Assembly: GCA_963854835.1 (NCBI GenBank)
Contig: OY978530.1
Span: 7,148,854 to 7,212,853 of the forward strand
DNA length: 64,000 nt
Reading direction: 5' to 3'
Source of the DNA: Megamerina dolium
Taxonomy: Eukaryota > Arthropoda > Insecta > Diptera > Megamerinidae
Shown: positions 20,230 to 30,121 of the stretch, one piece after another
How the letters are laid out: each line of letters starts with the position of its first letter
Numbering within the stretch: the first letter of the stretch is position 1
Made by a program: the position numbers and the translations under genes
The notes under the pieces: generated by a model
The model's database searches: none
What the model was told of the DNA's origin: nothing
What the model saw: only the letters and a program-made list of their open reading frames with translations

Positions 20230-20510
20230 AAGCTTCTTATCACACGACATTACCTCACCATAGCCAACAGAAGATGGCGGGATGAGAGCTCTTGTGCTAC
20301 TACTAGGAAAGTCTGGCCAACTCATGACAATAGAAGAACTCGTTCACTGTTGTGCCTTTTTTACAGATACCACTGAGCTTGCACCCATGGATGTCAGGGA
20401 CATTGCTCTATTCATTAGGAAATCCCAATGGATCCGCTTAACAGAGGAGATAGGATGGTAAGCATCAACGATGCATGGTGACACAATGGTCCGCATAACC
20501 TAACCTAACT

Positions 20511-20524
20511 TAAGCCGTTTTGGT
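20511..20524. repeat. Right 14-bp target-site duplication of the LOA-type LINE
   Basis: Identical to 15591-15604. Confidence 0.93.
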
Positions 20525-20553
20525 CCTTCTGTTGTGGTTGTTTGCTCTTCCAT
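20525..20553 (-). pseudogene. Leader ORF of the gypsy-type element, 5' start block
   Basis: ATG at 20551-20553 (minus) starts M-E-E-Q-T-T-T-T-E-G-P and runs into the target duplication; the same frame carries on at 15590. It lies between the 5' LTR edge (about 20640) and the insertion. Confidence 0.5.
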
Positions 20554-20639
20554 TTAAAAGTACCTCTAGGATTTGAAGTCTATGATTTTGATGCAGGATC
20601 GCTATGTAACGCATCTTCTTGATGTAATGTTACTATCCG

Positions 20640-21063
20640 AGCGCTTCGTAAAGAGCGCTGGAGAAATGAATCAATCAGAAAACTTTGTGTTAATAATTGT
20701 TCTTTATTGGCGTATTGGCTTATTTATAGCAAGGGAGTCTGACACACACATACTTACTCAAACATTGGTATTTGGGTACAATGACCATTAGGTATTGATT
20801 GTATATTGATTATAATGATCATTGTATATCGATTAAGTATTGCAGTCCAGAACTTATGCTGAGTAAGCTATAAGTCGGTAAGCAGTACGTATGCTTATAC
20901 ATATGGTATGCTATACATTGTTGCAGTGTTTATGTAATGCAGGCAGCGAGCTGCCGTCAACAATGTATTGAATACCATATGTATAAGCATACGTACTGCG
21001 TAATAAGTGTTATTGCAGAATCAGATTATTGCAGAATTCACAAGGAAACGAATGAGTTCATAA
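20640..21063 (-). repeat. 5' LTR of the gypsy-type element (outer limit uncertain)
   Basis: The first 69 bp equal the truncated 3' LTR at 6826-6894, which fixes the inner edge near 20638-20640. The rest has no second copy in the window. It contains a strong hairpin (20882-20999). Just inside the LTR I could not recognise a clear tRNA primer-binding site. The limit at 21063 is taken from the start of the ATT repeat that looks like the tail of the neighbouring LINE. Confidence 0.6.
20882..20999. repeat. Hairpin with 41-bp arms inside the LTR
   Basis: 20882-20922 is complementary to 20959-20999 with 39 of 41 positions matching. The 36-bp loop contains a second small hairpin (GGCAG / CTGCC, 20942-20955). 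As RNA it would form a long stable stem. Confidence 0.9.
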
Positions 21064-21067
21064 TGAA

Positions 21068-21113
<46 letters not shown>
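21064..21113. repeat. (ATT)n microsatellite, probable LINE tail
   Basis: About 15 ATT units. On the minus strand this reads (AAT)n/(TAA)n, directly downstream of the 3' end of the minus-strand LINE that starts at 21190, so it is best read as that element's tail. Confidence 0.7.
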
Positions 21114-21194
21114 ATTTAAGTTACAAAACTGTACATTAAGAACACATTTTTGTACAGTACATCACATTTAAAGAACAATTGTAATATATAACTT

Positions 21195-21765
21195 TTATAT
21201 AACTTTTACATAGTAATGAAATTTAATAAATATAACACTAAGAAACTTAACTAAAGGTAAAATTAAGGATAGAAGTAAAAAAAGGAAGAAGAAAAAATTA
21301 AGGAAAGATGAATAAAAGATTAGGAGGTAGAAGTGAGAGAGTGAGAACACATAATTTAAAAAAGTCAAAGGAATCAATGTAGTGCCAAATGAGATTGTTC
21401 CTGAAACCGTTAACATGAACAATTCGCTTCACCCGGATGGAAGCAAGTCCCATAGTCAAATGGCGTTGACGAAGAGAAACGACTAGAATGCAAATGATTA
21501 AACCTTGGGATAATAAGTTGAGTGGATCAGGTAGATTACAAAATTCGCAATTTTTCATACAGATACATACAGATAAGTGTTTTGCAAGAGATAAGTCGAT
21601 GAAGATAAATTATATTACGGATTTTCAAAAAGTCAGCAAATCCAACTCCTAGAATAGCGGTAGGTTTGTAAGACATAGGATAATAGAAACTCAGACCAAA
21701 AGCATATCTAACCGCACAGATGAATACTAGTGTAAGTTTACGTTGAGATGTGGAATCCAATTTAC
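21195..21765 (-). pseudogene. Jockey/CR1-type LINE, C-terminal region of ORF2
   Basis: Two overlapping minus frames (21536-21790 and 21298-21558) code for the post-RT region typical of these LINEs: R-K-L-T-L-V-F...A-V-R-Y-A-F-G-L, then F-A-D-F-L-K-I-R-N-I-I-Y-L-H-R-L-I and, after a frame break, V-N-G-F-R-N-N-L-I-W and S-F-D-F-F-K. No catalytic residue is expected in this part. The mariner remnant interrupts it just upstream. Confidence 0.7.
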
Positions 21766-21767
21766 TA

Positions 21768-22306
21768 CCAGGTGTACAATTTATTACCACTGTTTGCTGG
21801 CAGATAGTGAGCGTATTGAGCTATTATCTACTGTGCATCCTTTTTTTTATGAGTTCGACACCTGTTTATATCAATTAGTAAACATCATCAGTGATTTCAT
21901 ACAACAACACACATTTTTCCTCGTATAATCATGTCTACTTTCGTGCCAGAAAAAGAGCATATGCCGGAAGTTCCACTTTTTTGCTTCAATTTGAAGAAAT
22001 CTGCTGCTGAGTCCCATCGAATGCTTGTGGTGGGGCCTATGGTGACAGTGCACTATCGGAAACCACTTGCAGAGACTGGTTTCGTCGGTTCAAAGAAGGC
22101 CATTTTGACTTGAGTGACAAGAAGCGTGAAAATAGATCCAGAAAGGAGAACCATGATTTGCAGGCTCTTTTGGATGAGGACGACTCCCAATCGCAAAAAA
22201 TGCTTGCCGAACAGTTAGGTGTTACTCAACAAGTCATTTCCATACGTTTACGAGCCACCGGTTTTTTTTTTACCGAAAAACAGCTGATTTAAGCTTGTAC
22301 ACCTGG
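21768..22306 (+). mobile_element. Deleted Mos1-like mariner (539 bp)
   Basis: The ends read CCAGGTGTACAA and its exact inverse, each flanked by TA (21766-21767 and 22307-22308), the mariner target duplication. The terminal sequence and the encoded N-terminus resemble the mauritiana (Mos1) subfamily. Everything after the DNA-binding domain, including the catalytic core, is missing, so it could move only with a transposase supplied in trans. It lies inside the RT thumb of the minus-strand LINE. Confidence 0.88.
21931..22292 (+). pseudogene. Mariner transposase N-terminus (HTH domains only)
   Basis: Two frames: 21931-22113 (M-S-T-F-V-P-E-K-E-H, then L-K-K-S-A-A-E-S-H-R-M-L-V) and 22110-22292 (L-L-D-E-D-D-S-Q-S-Q and L-A-E-Q-L-G-V-T-Q-Q-V-I-S). 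Together they make the paired helix-turn-helix that binds the inverted repeats. A frameshift near 22040-22110 splits them. No D,D34D core follows. Confidence 0.85.
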
Positions 22307-22308
22307 TA

Positions 22309-23004
22309 TAAATAGTACTGAAGTATGTAATGTGGAGCACTACTAATGGTTTCACCAAGTTAACTCTAACTGAAGACGGAGTGTATTTAGCTGAAAAGTG
22401 AAGGGAACCTAAAGTATAATATATTTTAGAGACGTCTCCATTAATCTGCTCACAACACGTTAGCCTCGAGTTATTCGAAAAAACTAAGCTGACAACAGTA
22501 TCGACAAGTTCAAGTTACGAATTCACAATTTTGATTGGTGGAATAACTAGAGAGCATATATATTCTTCCTTGATATAGGCAATACCTGGGATTTTAAACG
22601 TTTAATACTCAACTTGTTCTTGTCTGCAGACGAGTTAATGGAAGGAAAGGTAAAATTAAGTTTTATGATCATATCATCATATGGCATGGATCGCAGAATG
22701 CATACAAACATGTAATATAGAATCAGCAAAGAAAGAAATAAGCAATGATCCCAAAAATTGACCACTGAGGTACACCAGCAAGGAGCAAACAAAAGGATGA
22801 AAAGTCATAATCAACTCTTACTTGTTGTTGCCTATTACTAACATAATTAGCAATGAGATCGACAGCGCCCCTACTGGAATTAAAGTAGTGCTTCAACTTG
22901 AGACAAGCTGTGGTGTACTGAATCAAAGGATTTTGAGAAATCCAAGCATAAAGCGGGGTCATCCTAGTCAAAAGGAACAAGCATATGTAAATAACTTTCA
23001 GCAT
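22309..23004 (-). pseudogene. Jockey/CR1-type LINE reverse transcriptase
   Basis: Minus-strand frames show S-N-R-Q-Q-Q-V-R-V-D-Y (22850), A-G-V-P-Q-W-S-I-F-G (the G-V-P-Q-G-S box with W for G), M-P-Y-D-D-M-I (decayed Y-A-D-D, about 22675) and the thumb K-L-S-I...K-S-Q-V-L-P-I-S (22560-22610). Several frameshifts are present. The region continues across the mariner remnant into 21765. Confidence 0.72.
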
Positions 23005-23216
23005 TGCAGTGCTGCAGCTGTGATCAGCACGAAATCGAGATTAAAGGTATGACATAAGCCCTTTGTTCCGTATGGAGAAGTTTGGTATAACTGTCAAATA
23101 TTTCATCATTACTAAACTCAATCATTGAGCTATTGCTTTGGCTGACGACCTTGATATCAAGATCAAATTTACAATAGACCGCAACACCACCACCTCTCTA
23201 CGAGCACCTATCATTC

Positions 23217-23492
23217 CTAAAATCCGTTAATGGAATAAAACTGGTCTGAAAGATCAAATCCGAACCAAGCCTCAGATACACTCACAATATCGACAAGGGA
23301 GTCTTCAAAGATATACTTTCTATAGTCCAATTTGGAACCATTTAAGCTTCGAGCGTTACAATGAACAACTTTTAGACCGCTACGTTGATTACAGATAATG
23401 TGAACCAGAGTTCTTGTATTCTCGTCAACACCACTAGACACTCCAGAACGATTGTTACGAATAACAAAATCGGCAAGAGGGTTCGAAAACAA
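23217..23492 (-). pseudogene. Jockey/CR1-type LINE endonuclease N-terminus
   Basis: The minus-strand frame contains L-K-V-V-H-C-N-A-R-S-L-N-G followed by L-V-D-I-V-S-V-S-E-A-W-F, the first two motifs of APE-type LINE endonucleases (Asn, then Glu). The remaining domain towards 23005 is not readable. The lower-numbered RT fragments follow in the expected order. Confidence 0.75.
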
Positions 23493-23690
23493 ACTAATAT
23501 GGCACCATAATATTAAAATAAAAAGAATAAGAATAAAGTAGTAAGAAAGAGAGAAGACAGAATAGGAGAGGTAAAGAAAAGTAAAGTGAGAGATATGAAG
23601 AATACACTTCGATTAGAAAAACAAACAATAATCAAACTGATTTAAGCGTTGATTCAAATAAAGATAACAGTAGCCCAACAACCGATAAGC

Positions 23691-23839
23691 CTATGTCTTA
23701 TTACCAGAAATACTATCTATGCTAGTTGTATCATTTACAATGTGTGCAGCTACATCATGTTTCACTTTCACATATACATTGCCGCGCAAAGAGAAAACAG
23801 CAACTAATCGATTGTCCCTTCTAAGTTTATTGGCATAAT
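23691..23839 (-). pseudogene. LINE ORF1 C-terminus (downstream of the BEL insertion)
   Basis: Reads H-Y-A-N-K-L-R-R-D-N-R-L-V-A-V-F and then N-V-Y-V-K-V, a pattern seen in the C-terminal domain of Jockey/CR1 ORF1 proteins. The upstream residues lie on the far side of the BEL array (42687-42841). The frame shown up to 23873 reads into the LTR and is not real beyond 23844. Confidence 0.65.
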
Positions 23840-23844
23840 GTAAT
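23840..23844. repeat. Left 5-bp target duplication of the BEL array
   Basis: GTAAT before the first LTR matches GTAAT at 42682-42686 after the last LTR, the duplication length expected for LTR elements. Confidence 0.85.
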
Positions 23845-24241
23845 TGTTTCGAGGAAGAGCTGATTTGCTCCACCTATTTGCAAATTGAAAATTAAAACTC
23901 TTAAAAAAAGTTTGTCAACTTTATTGATTCGTGGTCGCAGTAGAAGTGAAGTTAACAGTTGTAGAATATTAAAGTTAGGCTATGCTGATGATTATATGTA
24001 CATAAGAATGAGATAATGAAAGAAATAGATACAATTTTAGTCAACTGCAATGAGAGAGTTTACAGTTGTATGTATGATCACTAAATTCAGAGAGAATAAG
24101 AGAATTACAGTTTCGTATATGATCTCGAGATTTAGTACATTCCATGAAAGTTTATTATATGATCATGAAAGTTAGCTCTGCGAGTCCCGAAATAGAAATA
24201 GTGCTGCGAGTCCCGATATAAAATTAGTGCTGCTGCGAACA
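23845..24241 (-). repeat. BEL array LTR1 (3' LTR of body A)
   Basis: 397 bp, from TGTTTCGAGG to GCTGCGAACA. It differs from LTR2 at three sites noticed by eye (23929, 23953, 23987). A purine-rich tract (CGTGGGGAGGA on the minus strand, about 24242-24252) lies just upstream in the element's sense, as expected for the plus-strand primer. Confidence 0.93.
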
Positions 24242-26388
24242 TCCTCCCCACGTTGGAAGGTGTAGGCTTTCAACCGATTCATTCTCAATAGGAAGCACAG
24301 CAATTTTCCCCACAGCTCGCTTAACAAGTCCATTGGCAGTGCGAATAATTGCAACACGAGCCACGCCATCGGAGCCATAAATTAAAGTCTCTACACGCCC
24401 TATTCGCCATTTCAGTGATGGTAGATTTTCGTCCTTTAAAATGACCATATTTCCAGCTTGAATACCGCCATTTGATTTTTGCCACTTGACTCGCTCTTGT
24501 AGAAGTGAGAGGTATGAGCTGCTCCACTTTTTCTAAAACACTTGCTGCATATGACAAATGCGCTGCCATCGGTTTAAACGACTGATATCGAGACTGGTGA
24601 CGTCTGGTTCAACGAAAGATGTAAATGGCGCACCTATGAGGAAATGAGCAGGAGTCAGCACGTCCAAATCATCTGGATTTTCTGAAATTGGACAAAGTGG
24701 GCGAGAATTAATTATCGCTCCGATTTGACACACGCGAAGCTCTTCAAATGTTAGAATTGAGAGGCCAATGATACGTAGAAAGTGGAATTTCGCTGACTTA
24801 ACCGCTGCCTCCCATAATCCACCAAAGTGTGGTGAACGAGGCGGAATGAATCTCCATGCGATGCCTTTTGAGATGCATTGATTGGTGATTTCAGTGTTAT
24901 GAGAATTGTTTAAAAGCAATTGCCTTAAATCTTGCATCTCGTTTTTAGCTCCGACAAAGATCGTTGCATTGTGTGTGGCTTGCCTCTTGTGCAAATAAAG
25001 CGTTTTAGAGCTGCTAAAAATGATGATGTGGAAAGGTCTTGAACAAGTTCCAGATGACAAGCCTTCGTGCTGAAGCAAACGAAAATGCATATGTAGCATT
25101 TGATAGGTGGCCTAGTCCGAACTTCTGACTTATAGTAGAATGGCCCGCCATAGTCAATACCAGTGGTGAAAAAGGCTCTGTTTGCTTGTACTCTGTCGGA
25201 TGTTAGGCTACCCATAATATGCTCGTAAATTTTTGTTTTCAAACGAAAACATCGAATGCATTTGTTTATAACACTGGCAACAGTCTTTCGACCACCAATT
25301 GGCCAATATTGCTGTCGAATCGACGCTAGTACGCTCTGTGGTCCTACATGTAGATATTTACGATGAAAGTAGTCAATTATTGCGTTAGTGACTGGATGAT
25401 GCCTTGGCAATAGAAGTGGATGTTTTGCTTCAAAGTCCAACAATGAGTTTTGCAAGCGCCCTCCAACGCGAAGAAGCCCGAATGAGTCGACAAATGAATT
25501 TAATGAGCGTTGTTTGCTTGACGAGTGAAGTTTCTTATCAAACCGTAGCGCTTTGAGCTCAGCTACAAAATGAACTTGTTGAATGTGACGAATTAGTAGG
25601 TGTGTACCTCTTTTGATCTTCAGTGGAGTCAGCGGTTGACTATCAACGTGAGTACTGCGCGGTTGGCAAAAATGGTAAACGTATTCAAAGATGCGCTGCA
25701 ACTTGTGAAAGGAGTTGTGGTATTTGCAATCGAGCGTTATGTCGCATAGTTGAGAAGTAATTAAAACCTTCCGTCGCCGTTCGGGTAAATCCGTTAAAAA
25801 ATCGATTCTATTCGGCCAATCTGAGTGCTCTTTTGATAAAAATGGTGGACCATTGTTCCAAAGTTTAGAATTTAGTAGTTCATTCGGAGTGCATCCCCTC
25901 GAAAGGATGTCGGCCGGGTTCAAAGAAGTAGGCACATGATGCCAAGTCATACCTTGAGTTAGCGTTTGAATCTGGCTCACTCTATTTGATACAAAAATGT
26001 TGAAATTTGATGGTTGTTCGCGAAGCCAAGATAGAGTGACCATTGAGTCTGACCAGCAGTGAACGGTGTGAGGATGTGGAAAATCTTGCGATATGGATGC
26101 TACCAATTCCGCAAGCAATAACGCTGCAGACAATTCCAATTTAGCTATGGTTAAACTCTTCAGAGGCGAGACTCTCGACTTTGCACAAAGTAAGAATGAT
26201 TTTAAGAAACCATCACACTGCGAACGAATGTAGACGCATGCACCAAACGCTGCCAAACTTGCGTCGCAAAAGGCATGAATCTCCCAACTGGAATGAGGTG
26301 TCAATACAAAACGAGGAAATTTAAAACTGCTCACTAAACCATACTGAGCACAAATGTCAGTCCAGCTAGCTAGCAACGACTGAGGCAA
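24242..26388 (-). pseudogene. BEL body A: RNase H, integrase and C-terminal domain
   Basis: The 487-codon frame 24925-26388 carries RNase H (H-A-F-C-D-A-S-L-A-A-F-G-A, K-L-E-L-S-A-A, C-W-S-D-S-M, P-A-D-I-L-S-R-G), the zinc region (H-P-V-T...C-I-R-C) and the first integrase Asp (G-I-D-Y-G-G-P-F). A frameshift near 24960 moves the rest to 24533-25099: F-V-G-A-K-N-E-M and H-F-G-G-L-W-E-A-A-V-K with the catalytic Glu. The second Asp appears as T-H-N, so the triad looks broken. A TAG at 24533-24535 interrupts the DUF5641-like end (M-V-I-L-K-D-E-N-L-P), which runs a few codons into LTR1. Confidence 0.9.
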
Positions 26389-27538
26389 ACTTTCGTCCCA
26401 TTGCAGTTTTTCCTTCCAAAGGGTTTGTAGGAGAATTTTTGCTTTCGTAATGACTGGCGAAACAAGTCCAAGCGGATCATAAAATTTAGCAATATGTGAA
26501 AGTATCGTACGCTTTGTTGCGCGTGCGTTATGTGCGATAGGCGAAAAAGAGAATAAGAAATTATCTGTGTTGGGTCCCAGACGAGGCCAAGAATCTTCGT
26601 TACATAAGTTCCATCATGGAATTTGAGCATACTCTCACGTTCCGAGTCAACAATGCCTTGAAGGGTACTAGCCTCGTTTGAGCACCACTTACGAATGTTG
26701 AATCCTCCACGCTGAAGTAAACCTTTAACCTGACGTCTGATCTCAACCACTTCCTCTATAGTATCTCCGCCTGAAATGAGATCGTCAACATAAAAATCTC
26801 TTCTCACGATTTTTGCGCCTATGGAAATGACTCTTCTTCATCGTACGAAAGTTGATGCATAGCACGAATTGCCAAAAAGGCAGCAGATTTCGTACCATAT
26901 GTTACAGTGTCCAACTTGTATACCTTTATCTCATCGAGTGGATGCTCACGCCATAATATACATTGAAGATATTCGTCTGGAGATGTCACACGTACACATC
27001 GGTACATTTTACATATGTCTCCGCAAAGAGCGAATTTACGAAAGCGAAATTGTAAAAGAGTTTTGAACAATTTTGGCTGAATAGTTGGGCCCGCTAACAA
27101 AACGTCATTTAGCGAGTAGCCCGTTGTTGTTTTTGCGGAGCCATCGAATACGACGCGAAGCTTAGTCGTTGTGCTGTCAAGCTTTTGCACGCAGTGATGT
27201 GGTAGAAAATAAGTTGTTGTTGTGGCTTGTGGTTTTGCCAGTGACATATGGTGCAGCGATGCATACTCATTCATAGAGGAAATATATTGATTTTTCAAAT
27301 CATGATTTTTTTCCAATTTTCGCTCTAAGTTTTTAAATCTTCGAAGAGCACGATTATGTGAGTCGCCAAGAGCGCTCAAGTTTCTTTTTGCAGGCAAACG
27401 TACCGAATACTCTTCCGAAGCTAAACGAGTGAAATTTTCTTTGAAATGCTGCTCACACCAATCGTCTTCTTCAGAAGATGGAGGAGCAGAGTCGAAACAG
27501 TTCTCTATTTCCCAAAATCTTTTAACAATATCGTTCAA
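26370..27538 (-). pseudogene. BEL body A: reverse transcriptase
   Basis: The first part (26819-27538) begins W-E-I-E-N-C-F and contains L-R-V-V-F-D-G-S-A-K, N-D-V-L-L-A-G-P and G-D-I-C-K-M-Y-R. A one-base frameshift near 26822 leads to 26370-26807 with the catalytic F-Y-V-D-D-L-I-S-G-G and the thumb K-I-L-G-L-V-W-D-P. Another frameshift follows at about 26575, after W-D-P. In an active element this region copies RNA to DNA in cytoplasmic particles. Cys replaces the usual residue in K-M-Y-R-C. Confidence 0.9.
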
Positions 27539-27553
27539 CGAATTGTTGTTTTG

Positions 27554-28165
27554 TTATTGTTCAGATAAGTTTTTGGTGCAAGCTGCGAGTGACGATGATT
27601 GTTTGGTGGTGTATGAAACACCTCCAGACACAACCCAACCCAGTCGAGTTTTTTGTAACATTGGCAAATTACTAGCAATGCGAATTTGGCCAACACACAT
27701 CAAATCAAAAAATAAACCTGCGCCAATAAGCAAGTCAATGCGCTGTGGTTTGAAGAATAGTGGATCTGCAAGAGTAGTATTTGATGGTATCTTCCATTCC
27801 GAAGTAAGGTTGAAGTTAGGTTGATAATCTGTTATGCTGGGTGTGACCACAGCAGCGAACGAAGTGTTGTAGCTTTTATCTTGTGATTGTGCGAAAACGT
27901 CAATCTCCTTGTCGGCAACGAAGTTGGATTCGCCAATACCGGAGATCACAATTGTTGATTTTTTGAATGGAAGTTGCAACAGATTTGCCAAGCGAGTAGT
28001 TACGAAATTTATTTGAGATGCTGAGTCGAGAATAGCGCGGCATGGAACGAAGATGCCTGATCGATTTTTTACTAAAATCATTGCTGTAGCTAGCAATACA
28101 TTACTACTGCCGATAGATTTCGAAGCTTGAGAGATTGAACTTGAAGTTAACGATGAAATGAGTGT
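27554..28165 (-). pseudogene. BEL body A: aspartic protease (DUF1758-like)
   Basis: The frame reads L-A-T-A-M-I-L-V-K-N, then C-R-A-I-L-D-S-A-S-Q-I-N-F-V: the retropepsin active site with D-S-A in place of the common D-S-G. Q-R-I-D-L-L-I-G-A-G-L-F-F and G-W-V-V-S-G follow. The frame is shared with RT but a TAA (27554-27556) separates the two. Another in-frame TAA at 28166-28168 separates it from Gag. Confidence 0.88.
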
Positions 28166-29373
28166 TTATTGTGACGACGTTGTAGTTTCAATTTCTTGTG
28201 GATTTGAAGACGACGAAATTGGGTTCATGTGAAGAAGAGAATTGTATTTGGCTGAGCAATGACGACAATGCCCAGACTTACATCGTTGTAGGCTATGGCC
28301 TTTGCGTAGACAATTTAAACAAAGTTGAAGCCGCTTAGCTTCCTTGTAGCGCAAATTCGGCGATAAATTTATGAACTTTATACAATTATTTATATAATGG
28401 TCTTTCGAATCGCAAAATACGCAAAAGCTAGAGGAACTTGAAGATGCTACCAAAACGTTTCTAATGCCTTTATTGGTATTCGAATTTTTGCCCACCTGAC
28501 TGCTAGGTGTTTGCGTTACCTTAGCACTTTCCAAATTTTCCATCATGCGGCACCGCTTCGCCAAAAACGAGGTCAATGAATTCAAAGTTGGCAATGTCTG
28601 TACTGGCAAGTCCTCTTCCCATTTCTCCTGTATCTTGTGATCGAATTTTCTGGTGGCAAGATGTATTAGTAACCCATCTAAAATTTGTTCAGGTGTTGCC
28701 AAGGTGTAAAGTGCGCGAAGATGTGAATTGAATTTGTCGCTCAATTCTCGCAAGCCACTAGCAGAATTTCTATCAACAGTTTTAAGGCCGAAAATCGCCT
28801 TAATGTGTGCCTGAAAAACAAGTAATTTATTATCAAATCGATTCTTTAGTAAAGCCACGGCTTTGTCATAATTCTCATCAACTGGCTCAAGTGAGCAAAT
28901 GGTTTCTAATGCGGCTCTTTGCAAACTAGAGCGCAGATGTTGAAGGTTTTCCACTTTGCTCAATTCTAAGTCCTTGTCAATAACACTGCTGAACATGTCG
29001 AAGAAATTAGGCCAATCGATGCTCCACTGAATTTCGGTATTTTTAACTCGGGGAGCCGAGATTTTCGTAACGATGAAAATAATGTGGACGCTGATTCATC
29101 CAATGCGAAATGCCTAGCGGTGGATGAGTGCCTTACGTTTGTCCTTCTATGTAAATTGAGTTCGCGTGACAGCTTTGCCTTAACTTCTAGGTACATGTCG
29201 AAAAATTCTGCTCGGCCTGTTCCATCCAGTTCTCGTGGATCAGCTTCTTCGAGAATCGACTGCACGCGGTCAAAGCTATCGTGCATGCTCTCAATGTACT
29301 CCACGTGGACAGAAAGTTCGGCTTCATCAAGCTCACCAAGATGCTGCAGCGACAAAGTTTTATTTAATGCCAT
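28166..29373 (-). pseudogene. BEL body A: Gag
   Basis: Starts at ATG 29371-29373. An N-terminal coiled-coil-like acidic region is followed by L-P-E-L-K-I-P-K-F-S-G. A one-base frameshift near 29010 moves the capsid region to 28166-28996 (L-S-K-V-E-N-L-Q-H-L-R-S-S-L). The C-terminus has two zinc-knuckle-like motifs (C-V-F-C-D-S...C; C-L-N-C-L-R-K-G-H...C then C-R-H-C). Gag would form the particle that packages element RNA. Confidence 0.9.
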
Positions 29374-29724
29374 TAGTTGATGTTTAATCGATGCAATTTT
29401 CCTTTTGTTAAATTAAATTGAATCTGAGCTGTTAATCGTTACATATGCTGATGTGACGTCATTGCCTTTTTTCGATTTGTTGCCTTTTGGCATGTTGGCT
29501 TTGCAAATAAATATGTGCCGTACGATATGTATGAAAATAGGAGTAACGGTATTATCACCAGTTACCTCCGTTATGTGCTTATATATTGCCGCAACAAATT
29601 GATTTATTTTAAGTTTTATTAACTTCGAATTTGCGAAAAAATTAAACGAAAATGTGGTTTAGTTAAAACTCAAATAGTTATAACGCGAAATGACTTCTAA
29701 CCCGATCACGTCGGGGTCACCAAA
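29374..29724 (-). other. BEL body A leader with primer-binding site
   Basis: Untranslated leader between LTR2 and Gag. The likely primer-binding site is TGGTGACCCCGACGTGATC on the minus strand (29703-29722), two bases inside LTR2. Closely related sequences occupy the same position in two other BEL elements of this window (43144-43161 and 51521-51540). Confidence 0.75.
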
Positions 29725-30121
29725 TGTTTCGAGGAAGAGCTGATTTGCTCCACCTATTTGCAAATTGAAAATTAAAACTCTTAAAAAAAGTTTGTCAACT
29801 TTATTGATACGTGGTCGCAGTAGAAGTGAAGTAAACAGTTGTAGAATATTAAAGTTAGGCTATGCTTATGATTATATGTACATAAGAATGAGATAATGAA
29901 AGAAATAGATACAATTTTAGTCAACTGCAATGAGAGAGTTTACAGTTGTATGTATGATCACTAAATTCAGAGAGAATAAGAGAATTACAGTTTCGTATAT
30001 GATCTCGAGATTTAGTACATTCCATGAAAGTTTATTATATGATCATGAAAGTTAGCTCTGCGAGTCCCGAAATAGAAATAGTGCTGCGAGTCCCGATATA
30101 AAATTAGTGCTGCTGCGAACA
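29725..30121 (-). repeat. BEL array LTR2 (shared by both bodies)
   Basis: 397 bp. It serves as 5' LTR of body A and 3' LTR of body B. Where LTR3 is readable it is almost identical to LTR2, and it carries none of the three LTR1 differences. Confidence 0.93.

Larger units (their letters stand above)
15605..20510 (+). mobile_element. LOA-type LINE with RNase H
   Basis: A 4.9-kb non-LTR element between perfect 14-bp duplications. Order: leader, ORF1 (DUF4780-like), overlapping ORF2 with endonuclease, RT and RNase H, then a 3' end reading CCGCATAACCTAACCTAACT with no poly(A). RNase H after the RT and a GADAN-type endonuclease fit the LOA branch; the I and R1 groups are the alternatives. Many frameshifts and a 536-bp inverted duplication (17752-18287) disable it. 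Confidence 0.82.
6826..21063 (-). mobile_element. 412/mdg1-like Ty3/gypsy retrotransposon, triply interrupted
   Basis: A single minus-strand LTR element can be followed through four blocks: 6826-10046, 13183-13874, 14697-15604 and 20525 to about 21063. The blocks join exactly at the target-site duplications of three younger LINE insertions. Order from its 5' end (high coordinates): LTR, leader ORF, small MGKTQSK ORF, Gag, protease, RT, RNase H, integrase. The RT/RNase H motifs, the absence of an envelope region and the Gly/Arg-rich Gag end fit the 412/mdg1 lineage. The 3' end is deleted: integrase runs into only 69 bp of LTR. The high-coordinate limit is a guess because the second LTR is too short to define it. 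Confidence 0.8.

Noticed and set aside
20485..20510. True telomeric repeat tract
   Set aside because: Only about two CCTAA units, located exactly at the end of a LINE and followed by its target duplication.
6826..21063. Envelope gene of an errantivirus-type gypsy element
   Set aside because: No envelope-like frame was seen; the 3' region is deleted and the RT type belongs to the 412/mdg1 group, which lacks one.
27429..27824. 131-codon plus-strand ORF (and its twin at 33309-33704)
   Set aside because: Antisense shadow of the BEL protease/RT junction; no family resemblance, and the pair exists only because the BEL body is duplicated.
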